Assembly: GCA_945952355.1 (NCBI GenBank)
Contig: CAMFIW010000036.1
Coordinates: forward strand, 1-11,569
Length of the DNA: 11,569 nt
Direction of reading: 5' to 3'
From: an uncultured Phenylobacterium sp.
GTDB taxonomy: Bacteria > Pseudomonadota > Alphaproteobacteria > Caulobacterales > Caulobacteraceae
Made by a program: the position numbers and the translations under genes
Shown: positions 5,563-11,569 of the stretch, piece after piece
Numbering within the stretch: the first letter of the stretch is position 1
Layout: the number at the start of each line of letters is the position of its first letter
The notes under the pieces: model-generated
What the model was told of the DNA's origin: nothing
Database searches by the model: none
What the model saw: the letters and a program-made list of their open reading frames with translations, nothing else

Positions 5563-5565
5563 CCG

Positions 5566-6144
5566 GTGACCGACGTGAACCTCGAACCCCTGCTGATTTC
5601 CACTGGCCTCGTGGCCATCGCCGAGATCGGCGACAAGACCCAGCTGCTCGCCATGCTGCTGGCCGCCCGTTTCCGAAAGCCCCTGCCGATCATCGCGGGC
5701 ATACTCGTGGCCACTATCGCCAATCACCTGCTGGCCGCCGCCGTCGGCGCCATCGCCGGCGACTTCCTGAACGGCCCCTGGATGAAGTGGGTGCTGGGCC
5801 TCGCCTTCATCGCCTTCGGCGCCTGGGCCCTGATCCCCGACAAGTTCGAAGACAAGGACGCGCCGCGCGAAAAGGCCGGCGCCTCGATCTTCGTCACCAC
5901 GGTCGTGGCCTTCTTCTTCGTCGAGATGGGCGACAAGACCCAGGTCGCCACCGTGGCCCTCGCCGCGCGCTTCCACGAGGTGTTCATGATCGCGGCGGGC
6001 ACCACGCTGGGCATGATGCTCGCCAACGTCCCGGCCGTGTTCCTGAGCCAGGCCGCCGCCGACCGCCTGCCGCTCAAGTACATCCGCTGGGCCGCGGCCG
6101 CCTGCTTCGCCGGCCTCGGCGCCTGGATCCTGATCAGCCGATAG
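5566..6144 (+). CDS. UPF0016/TMEM165 family membrane protein, probable Mn2+ exporter
   Basis: This is a 192-residue inner-membrane protein with two homologous halves, each opening with the family signature E-x-G-D-K-T: E20-D23 (EIGDKTQLLAMLLAARF) and E120-D123 (EMGDKTQVATVALAARF). The acidic residues are expected to bind the cation. About six membrane helices are apparent: residues 8-33, 40-62, 72-90, 108-131, 138-160 and 173-190. A charged loop (PDKFEDKDAPREK) separates the halves. Relatives include eukaryotic TMEM165/Gdt1 and the manganese exporter MneA of Vibrio cholerae. The upstream manganese riboswitch argues for Mn2+ efflux. The start is taken as GTG 5566, with GTG 5575 an alternative. 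Longer in-frame starts would run through the riboswitch. No ribosome site is obvious. Confidence 0.9.
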   Translation: MTDVNLEPLLISTGLVAIAEIGDKTQLLAMLLAARFRKPLPIIAGILVATIANHLLAAAVGAIAGDFLNGPWMKWVLGLAFIAFGAWALIPDKFEDKDAPREKAGASIFVTTVVAFFFVEMGDKTQVATVALAARFHEVFMIAAGTTLGMMLANVPAVFLSQAAADRLPLKYIRWAAAACFAGLGAWILISR

Positions 6145-6152
6145 GGCCGCGA

Positions 6153-6169
6153 CCGCCGGGCGCCGGCGG
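6153..6169 (+). terminator. GC-rich hairpin after the UPF0016 gene
   Basis: CCGCCGG-GCG-CCGGCGG is a perfect 7-bp stem, eight bases after the stop codon at 6144. No U-run follows, so it could stabilise the 3' end or assist Rho-dependent ending rather than being a classical terminator. Confidence 0.3.
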
Positions 6170-6217
6170 CCGGACAAGCCGCTGGACACCCCCGTCCGCC
6201 GGGCGCACTGCTCAAGC

Positions 6218-7138
6218 GTGAGCATGCTGCTGGTCGATGGCGCGGAGGCCTTGTCCGGACTGGCCTGGTGGGCTGGCCCCGGCCAGGACTTCATGGAGGG
6301 GCTCGGCGAGGCGGGAGGGCGGCCGAATTTCCCGGAGGCCGCCCGGGCTCTCTGCGCCAACATGCTGCTGCTGGCCGTCGCCCACACGGGTCTCGGCGCG
6401 GTGTTCAAGGACGCGGGCCGCTATGTCGCGGCGATGTGGGCCTTCCACCTCGACGAGACCGAGGGCCTGACCTTGGCGCGCCTCAAGGAGGTCTGCGGAC
6501 GTTCGGCCCTGCTCAGCCCAGGCCGGGCGCGGGCTCTGCTCCAGTTCCTGCAGCATCTTGGCTATGCGGAGCGGCTTGCGGGGCCGCCCCGCGCAGCGGC
6601 CTGGCGGCTGACCGACGCCTTCCGGCGCGACTGGGCGCTCCAGCTCCGCGCCTCGCTTGAGGCCGGCCGGATCCTCGAGCCGCAGATGGGGCTGATCCTC
6701 GAGGCGAAGGATGAGGCGGCGTTGTGGACCTATGGCCGGCTCCATGCCGAGGGCCTGTTCCAGGCGGCCACCGACGAGCCGCTGCCGGCCCCGCTGGCGG
6801 CCTTCATGCACGCCCATGCCGGCAACCAGATCCTGTGGACCCTGCTGGCCTCCGGCGAGGCCGACGCGTTTCCGCCCGCCCTGGCGGGTCCCGTCTCGGT
6901 GTCGGCCCTGGCCCGGCGCTTCAAGGTTTCGCGCATCCACGTCCACCGGATCTTCGAGCGGACCGCGCGCGAGGACGTGGCCAGCCTGGGTCCCGACGGC
7001 CATGTGCGGTTCAACGAGGCCGCCCGCGAGATTCTCCGCTGGATCTATGCCGCTCAGCTCGCCCAGATTCTCGCCGCCGCCGGCCGGGCCGCTCAGGTCC
7101 ACGGCCTCAAGGCCAGGGTCAAAAATGTGCAATTGTGA
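6218..7138 (+). CDS. Hypothetical protein with two helix-turn-helix-like regions
   Basis: I do not recognise the family of this 306-residue protein. Residues 85-140 (LTLARLKEVCGRSALLSPGR, then LLQFLQHLGYAERL, then a Pro-rich turn and AAAWRLTDAFRRDW) fit a MarR-type winged helix. Residues 226-275 (VSVSALARRFKVSRIHVHRI, then a short FERTAREDVASL stretch and a wing-like GPDGHVRFNEAAREILRW) fit a second DNA-binding helix-turn-helix. The N-terminal 80 residues and the middle (141-225) are Ala/Leu-rich helical sequence without signal peptide or membrane spans. A cytosolic transcription regulator is the best inference; target and ligand are unknown. The start is GTG 6218 or ATG 6224, and neither has a good ribosome site. 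It is 73 bases behind the riboswitch-exporter gene on the same strand. Confidence 0.7.
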   Translation: MSMLLVDGAEALSGLAWWAGPGQDFMEGLGEAGGRPNFPEAARALCANMLLLAVAHTGLGAVFKDAGRYVAAMWAFHLDETEGLTLARLKEVCGRSALLSPGRARALLQFLQHLGYAERLAGPPRAAAWRLTDAFRRDWALQLRASLEAGRILEPQMGLILEAKDEAALWTYGRLHAEGLFQAATDEPLPAPLAAFMHAHAGNQILWTLLASGEADAFPPALAGPVSVSALARRFKVSRIHVHRIFERTAREDVASLGPDGHVRFNEAAREILRWIYAAQLAQILAAAGRAAQVHGLKARVKNVQL

Positions 7139-7156
7139 GGCTTCAGTCCCGAGCCT

Positions 7157-7185
7157 AGCGTGAACCCGCACGCTGGCGTCCAGCG
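7157..7185 (+). other. Two overlapping hairpins in the leader of the exported-protein gene
   Basis: AGCGTG (7157-7162) pairs with CACGCT (7169-7174), and CGCTGG (7171-7176) pairs with CCAGCG (7180-7185). They share CGCT and so exclude each other. They lie between the stop at 7138 and the ATG at 7207, ahead of an AGGGGA ribosome site. This could be chance in GC-rich DNA. Confidence 0.25.
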
Positions 7186-7206
7186 GATCGCAGGGGACTT
7201 CGGAAC

Positions 7207-7662
7207 ATGATCAAGATGCTCACGGGCGCGGCTCTGGCCGCGACGATCGCCTTCGGCTGCCCGGTGGGCGCGGCCCAGGCCCAAACGGCGGATCGCACCT
7301 ACGACAACGGCCCGGTCTGGACCGTCGGCTATGTCGAGACAAAGCCCGGCATGTTCGACGAGTACATGGCCTACATCAACGGCCCCTACCGGGCGCTGCA
7401 GGAAGCCGGCAAGAAGCGTGGAGACATCCTCTCCTGGCACGTCCTGGCGGTGGATTCGCCCCGCGAGCACGAGCCCGACGTGATCCTGCTGATCGAGTTC
7501 AAGAACATGGCGGTGTTCGACCGAGCCCTGTCCGAGCTCGACAAGGACACCAACAACGTCTTCGGCTCCGGCCCCAAGTTCAACCAGTCGGCCATCAAGC
7601 GCGAGGACATCCGCGTCCTGCGCGGCGGCGTCACCGCGCGCGAACTGGTTCCGCTGAAATAG
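7207..7662 (+). CDS. Small exported protein of unknown function
   Basis: This is a 151-residue protein with a clear signal peptide: K3, a hydrophobic stretch 5-17, and cleavage expected after AQA at 25, leaving a soluble 126-residue periplasmic protein. The mature part reads as alternating strands and helices (VWTVGYVETKPG, then helix MFDEYMAYINGPYRALQEAG, then ILSWHVLAVD, then VILLIEFKNMAVFDRALSEL). That pattern would suit a ferredoxin-like, dimeric alpha/beta-barrel fold, but this is inference. No catalytic motif stands out. The ATG is preceded by AGGGGA nine bases upstream. It may be co-transcribed with the gene 68 bases upstream, and it converges on putA. Confidence 0.8.
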   Translation: MIKMLTGAALAATIAFGCPVGAAQAQTADRTYDNGPVWTVGYVETKPGMFDEYMAYINGPYRALQEAGKKRGDILSWHVLAVDSPREHEPDVILLIEFKNMAVFDRALSELDKDTNNVFGSGPKFNQSAIKREDIRVLRGGVTARELVPLK

Positions 7663-7724
7663 GAGCGCGGGGACCGAGGGGCCTCATGCCCATGGGGCCC
7701 ACGGGCGGGAGGCCACCCGGGCGG

Positions 7725-7741
7725 CGGCGGCGCTGCCGCCG
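7725..7741. terminator. GC-rich hairpin between convergent genes
   Basis: CGGCGGC-GCT-GCCGCCG is a perfect 7-bp stem in the 111-base gap between the exported-protein gene and the putA stop. There is no U-run on either strand, so it is only a possible shared transcript end. The rest of the gap is GC-rich with no gene. Confidence 0.3.
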
Positions 7742-7773
7742 ACAGCTCCCCCAACGGCGAGCAATGGGAATCC

Positions 7774-10700
7774 CTAGAGCCCCAGGTTCAGCAGCGCCGG
7801 ATCGCCGCCCTGGGCCGCGATGTTCACGCTCACCGCCCGCTCGACCGCGAAGCGAAGCAGGGCGTGGGGACCGCCCGCCTTGGGGCCGGTGCCGCTGAGG
7901 CCCTCGCCGCCGAACGGCTGCACGCCGACCACGGCGCCGATCATCGAGCGGTTCACATAGGCGTTGCCGGCCGGAACGGCGGCGCGCACCTGCTCGGCGA
8001 AAGCCTCGATCCGGGTGTGGACGCCGAGCGTCAGGCCGTAGCCGGCCTTGCGCAGCGGCGCCGCCGCAGCTTCCAGCCCAGAAGCGTCGTAGCGGACGAG
8101 GTGCAGGATCGGCCCGAACACCTCCTTCGGAAGGAACTCCGCCGACGGAATCTCCGCCAGGACCGGGGGGAAGAAGGTCCCGGTCACGGGGGCGGTGGTG
8201 GTGTGCAGCACCTTGGCCTCGCCGTTCAGCTTCGCGAGGTGGGCCCGCAAGGCCCCCCGCGCCTCCTCGTCGATCACCGGCCCGATGTCCGTTCGCGGAT
8301 CGGCCGGCTCGCCCACCACCAGGGCGTCCATCGCCCCCTTCAACCCCTCGATCAAGGCATCGGCGGTGTCGTTGGGCGCGAAAAGGATGCGCAGGGCCGA
8401 ACAGCGCTGTCCCGCCGATCCGAATGCGGACGTCACCACGTCGTCGATCACCTGTTCGCGAAGGGCCGTGGTGTCGACGAACATCGCGTTCAACCCGCCG
8501 GTCTCGGCGATGAACGGCACGATCGGACCCGGGCGAGCGGCCAGGGTGCGGTTGATCGCCCAGGCGGTCTCGGTGCCGCCGGTGAAGGCGACGCCCGCGC
8601 AGTCAGGATGGGCGACGATGACCGCGCCGACGCTGGCGCCCTCGCCGGGCAGCAGGTGCAGCACGTCGGCCGGCAGGCCGGCCTGGTGATAGAGCTTCAC
8701 CGCCGCCGCCGCGATCAGCGGGGTCTGTTCGGCCGGCTTGGCCACTACCGCATTGCCGGCGGCGAGCGCCGCTGCGACCTGGCCGGTGAAGATGGCCAGC
8801 GGGAAGTTCCACGGGCTGATGCAGGCGAAGACGCCGCGCCCGTGCATGGACAGTTGGTTGGTCTCGCCGACCGGCCCTTTCAGGATCTCCGGGCCGCCGA
8901 ACTGGCGCTCGGCGAGATGGGCGTAGTAGCGGCAGAAGTCGGCGGCCTCGCGCACCTCGGCGACGCCGTCGGCGAAAGTCTTGCCCGCCTCGCGCGTGCA
9001 GAGCGCCACCAAGGCCTCCAGATGGGCCTCCAGGGCGTCGGCCATGGCCCGCAGGATCGGAGCCCGACCGTGGCCTCCACGGGCGTCCCAGGCGGGCTGT
9101 GCGGCGCGGGCGGCGGCGAAGGCGGCGTCGATCTGGGCGCTGGTCGCCGTCCAGACCTTGCCGACGGTCCGGGTCGGGTCGGACGGGGCCCGACGCGCCT
9201 CGCCATCGCCGGAGCCGAGATCCCGACCGCCGACGATCGGTCGCGCCTCGGGGGTCGTGGCGTCCAGCCGGCCGACCGCGGAGACGAACCGCTCGCGCTC
9301 GACGGCGATCGACAGGTCGGCGCCCGTCGAGTTCTTCCGCGCCGAGCCATAGAGGTCGACCGGCAGCGGGATGCGCGGATGCGGCGCCCCGCCCATGGCC
9401 TCCACCGCGGCGATGGGATCGCCGACCACCTGGGCCACCGGGGTCTTCTCGTCCAGCAAGGCGTGCACGAAGGAGGTGTTGGCGCCGTTTTCCAGCAGGC
9501 GGCGCACCAGATAGGGCAAGAGGTCCTCGTGCCCGCCGACCGGGGCGTAGACCCGCAGCTTCAGCTTGCCATAGCGGTCGGCCGCGCCGGCATAGAGCGC
9601 CTCGCCCATGCCGTGAAGGCGCTGGAACTCGGGCTCGACCCCGGCCTGGCGCGCCATGATCCGCACCGCCGCGAGCGTGTGGGCGTTGTGGGTCGCGAAC
9701 TGCGGATAGAGCGCCGGCGAGGCCGCCAGCAGCACCCGCGCGCAGGCGAGGTAGGACAGGTCGGTCGCCGCCTTGGTTGTATAGACCGGATAGCCCGGCA
9801 GACCGCTGACCTGGGCGCGCTTGATCTCGCTGTCCCAATAGGCGCCCTTCACCAGCCTCACCATCAGCCTACGGCCCGAGGCCCGCGCGATCTGCGCGAC
9901 CGCCTCGATCGTCCTCGGCGTGCGCTTCTGATAGGCCTGCACGGCCAGGCCCAGACCTTTCCAGGCGCCGAGCTCCGCCTCGTTGGCCAGGCGCTCCAGG
10001 ATCTTCAGGCTGATGACCAGCCGGTCCGCCTCCTCGGCGTCCAGGGTCAGGTTGATATTGGCCTCGGCCGCGATCTTGGCCAGCCGCAGGGTGCGCGGAT
10101 AGAGGTCGGCCCAGACCCGCTCTTCCTGCCGCGCCTCGTAGCGTGGCGATAGCGCGGAGAGCTTCACCGAAACGCCGTGACCGGCCTCTGGTCCCTGACC
10201 CAGGGCGCGTTGGCCCACGGTGCGCAGCGCCGCGGCATAGGCGGCCTCGTACTTGTCGGCGTCCGCGTCGGTGCGGGCGCCCTCGCCCAGCATGTCGAAC
10301 GAACAGACATAGCCGTCGGCATCGGCGCGCTTGATCGCCGCGGCGATCGTGCGGCCCAGGACGAACTGCTCGCCCATGATCTTCACCGCCGCAGCCACCG
10401 CCCGGCGGATCACCGGCTCGCCCAGCCGGCCGGCCAGCTTGCGGATGAAGCCTGGAAGATCGGCCCGCGCCTCTTCGTCAGGGTCGATGATCTTGCCGGT
10501 GAGCATCAGGCTCCAGGTCGAGGCGTTGACCAGGAGGCTGTCTGAGCGGCCCATGTGGCTCGCCCAGTCGGCCGAGGCGATCTTCTCGGCGATCAGCCGG
10601 TCGCGGGTCTCCTCGTCAGGGGTCCGCAGCAGGGCCTCGGCCAGGCACATCAGGGCCAGGCCTTCCCGCGTCGACAGCGAGAACTCCTGCAGGAAGCTCT

Positions 10701-10887
10701 CGACCACGCCCTGCTTCCTGGCGCTCTTCCGCGCGGAACGGACCAGGGCCTCGGCCTCCTGGGCCACCTCCTCGCGCTCGGCGGAGCCGAGGGGCTGAGC
10801 GGCGATCAGGCCGGTGGCGGCATGGCGCTCGTCCACGAACTTGTCGTGGTCGAGCTCGGCGAGCAGGGCGTTCAGCGCGGTTTCCAT
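7774..10887 (-). CDS. putA: Bifunctional proline dehydrogenase / delta-1-pyrroline-5-carboxylate dehydrogenase PutA
   Basis: This 1037-residue enzyme oxidises proline to glutamate in two steps. The N-terminal 130 residues are the helical dimerisation arm and linker. The FAD-binding proline dehydrogenase barrel spans about 165-475 (VSVKLSAL with K242, RLVKGAYWDSEIKRAQ 344-359, FATHNAHT, and YLVRRLLENGA with Y459 and R462/R463, which contact substrate). The NAD-dependent aldehyde dehydrogenase domain spans about 515-1020: SPWNFP 691-696, catalytic-region E795 in AETGG, nucleophile C829 in GQRCS, and PFGGEGLSGTG near 991-1001. The protein lacks the ribbon-helix-helix DNA-binding domain of E. coli PutA (1320 residues), so regulation must be external, in line with the divergent Lrp-type gene. 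The start is ATG 10887, without an obvious ribosome site. Confidence 0.96.
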   Translation of the reverse strand: METALNALLAELDHDKFVDERHAATGLIAAQPLGSAEREEVAQEAEALVRSARKSARKQGVVESFLQEFSLSTREGLALMCLAEALLRTPDEETRDRLIAEKIASADWASHMGRSDSLLVNASTWSLMLTGKIIDPDEEARADLPGFIRKLAGRLGEPVIRRAVAAAVKIMGEQFVLGRTIAAAIKRADADGYVCSFDMLGEGARTDADADKYEAAYAAALRTVGQRALGQGPEAGHGVSVKLSALSPRYEARQEERVWADLYPRTLRLAKIAAEANINLTLDAEEADRLVISLKILERLANEAELGAWKGLGLAVQAYQKRTPRTIEAVAQIARASGRRLMVRLVKGAYWDSEIKRAQVSGLPGYPVYTTKAATDLSYLACARVLLAASPALYPQFATHNAHTLAAVRIMARQAGVEPEFQRLHGMGEALYAGAADRYGKLKLRVYAPVGGHEDLLPYLVRRLLENGANTSFVHALLDEKTPVAQVVGDPIAAVEAMGGAPHPRIPLPVDLYGSARKNSTGADLSIAVERERFVSAVGRLDATTPEARPIVGGRDLGSGDGEARRAPSDPTRTVGKVWTATSAQIDAAFAAARAAQPAWDARGGHGRAPILRAMADALEAHLEALVALCTREAGKTFADGVAEVREAADFCRYYAHLAERQFGGPEILKGPVGETNQLSMHGRGVFACISPWNFPLAIFTGQVAAALAAGNAVVAKPAEQTPLIAAAAVKLYHQAGLPADVLHLLPGEGASVGAVIVAHPDCAGVAFTGGTETAWAINRTLAARPGPIVPFIAETGGLNAMFVDTTALREQVIDDVVTSAFGSAGQRCSALRILFAPNDTADALIEGLKGAMDALVVGEPADPRTDIGPVIDEEARGALRAHLAKLNGEAKVLHTTTAPVTGTFFPPVLAEIPSAEFLPKEVFGPILHLVRYDASGLEAAAAPLRKAGYGLTLGVHTRIEAFAEQVRAAVPAGNAYVNRSMIGAVVGVQPFGGEGLSGTGPKAGGPHALLRFAVERAVSVNIAAQGGDPALLNLGL

Positions 10888-10926
10888 ATCGCTGGGATAT
10901 TGCCAATCTGGGCGAATGTCGTACGG

Positions 10927-10950
10927 AGTTTCGGCGCTCAGGCCGAAGCT
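10927..10950. promoter_or_regulatory. Inverted repeat in the putA-putR intergenic region, candidate operator
   Basis: AGTTTCGGC-GCTCAG-GCCGAAGCT forms 9-base arms with a single wobble (T/G) position. It lies in the 74-base gap between divergent putA and the Lrp-type regulator, 12 bases before the regulator's ATG. Lrp-family proteins bind loosely palindromic sites of about 15 bp, and PutR proteins autoregulate and activate putA. The position fits, but the site does not closely match the E. coli Lrp consensus. Confidence 0.45.
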
Positions 10951-10961
10951 TCGATGACAAA

Positions 10962-11441
10962 ATGACCGAAACGCCGAAAAATATTCGGATCGACGATACC
11001 GACCGCCGACTGCTGCGCGTCCTGCAGGAGGACGGCCGCATCAGCAACACCGACCTGGCCCAGCGCTGCAACCTGTCACCCTCGGCCTGTTCGGACCGCG
11101 TGCGCCGGCTGCGCGAGGACGGCTACATCACCGGGTTCTCGGCCATTCTCGACCCGGCCAAGGTCGGGCGCAACGTCCTGATCTTCGTCGAGGTCGTGCT
11201 CGACCGCACCACGCCCGACGTGTTCGAAAGCTTCGCAGCCGCGGCCCGCAAGGCGCCCGACGTGCTGGAGTGCCACATGGTGGCCGGCGGCTTCGACTAC
11301 CTGATCAAGGCCCGCGTCGCCGACCTCGCCGAATACCGCAAGTTCCTGGAAGAGGTCCTCGTCCGCATCCCCGGCGTCCGCGAGACCCGCACCTACGCGG
11401 TGCTGGAAGAAGTGAAGTCAAGCACCCGGCTCCCGATCTAG
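10962..11441 (+). CDS. putR: Lrp/AsnC family regulator, probable proline-responsive PutR
   Basis: This is a 159-residue Lrp/AsnC-family protein. The N-terminal AsnC-type helix-turn-helix spans residues 9-60 (IDDTDRRLLRVLQEDGRIS, then TDLAQRCNLSPSACSDRVRR). The C-terminal RAM ligand-binding and oligomerisation domain spans 67-152 and includes the effector loop GGFDYLIKARV (109-119). Length is normal for the family. Being divergent from putA with a 74-base shared region is the arrangement of PutR in Agrobacterium and Rhodobacter, where the protein activates putA in response to proline. The proline ligand is inferred from this context. The start is ATG 10962, beginning MTETPKNIRIDD; the out-of-frame ATG at 10954 is not used. 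Confidence 0.92.
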   Translation: MTETPKNIRIDDTDRRLLRVLQEDGRISNTDLAQRCNLSPSACSDRVRRLREDGYITGFSAILDPAKVGRNVLIFVEVVLDRTTPDVFESFAAAARKAPDVLECHMVAGGFDYLIKARVADLAEYRKFLEEVLVRIPGVRETRTYAVLEEVKSSTRLPI

Positions 11442-11444
11442 GAA

Positions 11445-11471
11445 CCACGAACCACACGAACCCACACGAAC
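11445..11471. repeat. Short tandem CACGAAC repeats
   Basis: The unit CCACACGAAC occurs twice in perfect tandem (11452-11461 and 11462-11471), preceded by a shortened copy CCACGAAC (11445-11452). The array begins four bases after the regulator's stop codon. No dyad or U-run makes it an intrinsic terminator. Confidence 0.7.
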
Positions 11472-11519
11472 GGGGCAAGGCGGCGAGGTCAGCGCGGCTC
11501 GACCGTCGTGAAGGTCAGC

Positions 11520-11546
11520 CACGGAAAACACCGAAAGCACGGACGG
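11520..11546. repeat. Imperfect 9-bp CACGGAAA tandem repeat
   Basis: Three consecutive 9-mers, CACGGAAAA, CACCGAAAG and CACGGACGG, follow one another. They resemble the CACGAAC units 50 bases upstream in sequence style. The stretch between (11472-11519) holds a direct repeat AGGTCAGC (11486-11493 and 11512-11519). No supported gene is seen from 11442 to the window end. Confidence 0.55.
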
Positions 11547-11569
11547 CTCAGCAGCCACCCCGCGCGAAG

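Noticed and set aside
5395..5565. Upstream extension of the UPF0016 protein to an ATG at 5395
   Set aside because: The extra residues would be encoded by conserved riboswitch structure and do not resemble the family N-terminus, which begins close to GTG 5566.
7663..7773. Possible small gene in the gap before putA
   Set aside because: The only frames are Pro/Arg/Gly-rich low-complexity translations of GC repeats, without a ribosome site.
7864..10152. 762-codon plus-strand frame opposite putA
   Set aside because: Same shadow effect; composition dominated by Gly, Arg and His, with no domain.
11490..11569. Minus-strand open frame entering from the right edge and ending LTFTTVEPR
   Set aside because: About 26 codons running through the CACGGAAA repeat, with no recognisable domain; it cannot be told from chance without the sequence beyond the window.
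1..11569. Mobile element, prophage, CRISPR array or defence system
   Set aside because: No transposase, integrase, phage, Cas or toxin-antitoxin-like protein, no spaced repeat array and no tRNA attachment site were found; all genes look like core housekeeping or common accessory genes.

Overview
The window looks like chromosomal DNA of a high-GC alphaproteobacterium, most likely Caulobacterales (Caulobacter/Phenylobacterium type). This rests on composition, on the alphaproteobacterial style of the NrdA, NrdB and PutA proteins, and on GANTC and CtrA-like sites near the cell-cycle gene nrdA. The genus is an inference. No transposase, integrase, CRISPR array, tRNA or rRNA is visible, and apart from the gene cut by the left edge every gene looks intact.

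Layout. 1-156: the C-terminus of an HtpX-type membrane protease. 167-282: two inverted REP-like hairpins. 291-1325 (-): nrdB, the radical-generating subunit of class I ribonucleotide reductase. 1458-2114 (+): a glutathione S-transferase-like protein, divergent from nrdB. 2111-2959 (-): an exported beta-barrel-like protein resembling the LpxR/DUF2219 family; its stop codon shares a CTAG with the GST gene. 3118-4983 (-): nrdA, the catalytic subunit, with a dyad terminator behind it. 4984-5565: a 580-base control region holding paired NrdR boxes for nrdA, an unexplained hairpin, a promoter, and a yybP-ykoY manganese riboswitch. 5566-6144 (+): a UPF0016/TMEM165 family membrane protein, probably a manganese exporter. 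6218-7138 (+): an unrecognised protein with two helix-turn-helix-like regions. 7207-7662 (+): a small exported protein of unknown role. 7774-10887 (-): putA, bifunctional proline catabolism. 10962-11441 (+): an Lrp-family regulator divergent from putA. 11442-11569: short tandem CACGAAC and CACGGAAA repeats.

How the parts fit. nrdA and nrdB are separated by about 1.8 kb and two unrelated genes, yet both carry a pair of 16-bp NrdR-like boxes at helically phased spacing (32 and 31 bp) and at similar distances from their start codons. This suggests that two transcription units are co-regulated by the dATP-sensing repressor NrdR. Neither subunit shows an ATP-cone domain, so transcriptional control may carry much of the feedback. 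The riboswitch and exporter form a self-contained manganese-efflux unit. putA and its Lrp-type neighbour form the classic divergent proline-utilisation pair, with an inverted repeat between them.

No wholly new multi-gene system is evident. The most interesting signals are regulatory: the matched NrdR box pairs, the riboswitch with a possible mutually exclusive stem over the start codon, and the repeat phrases at the right end.
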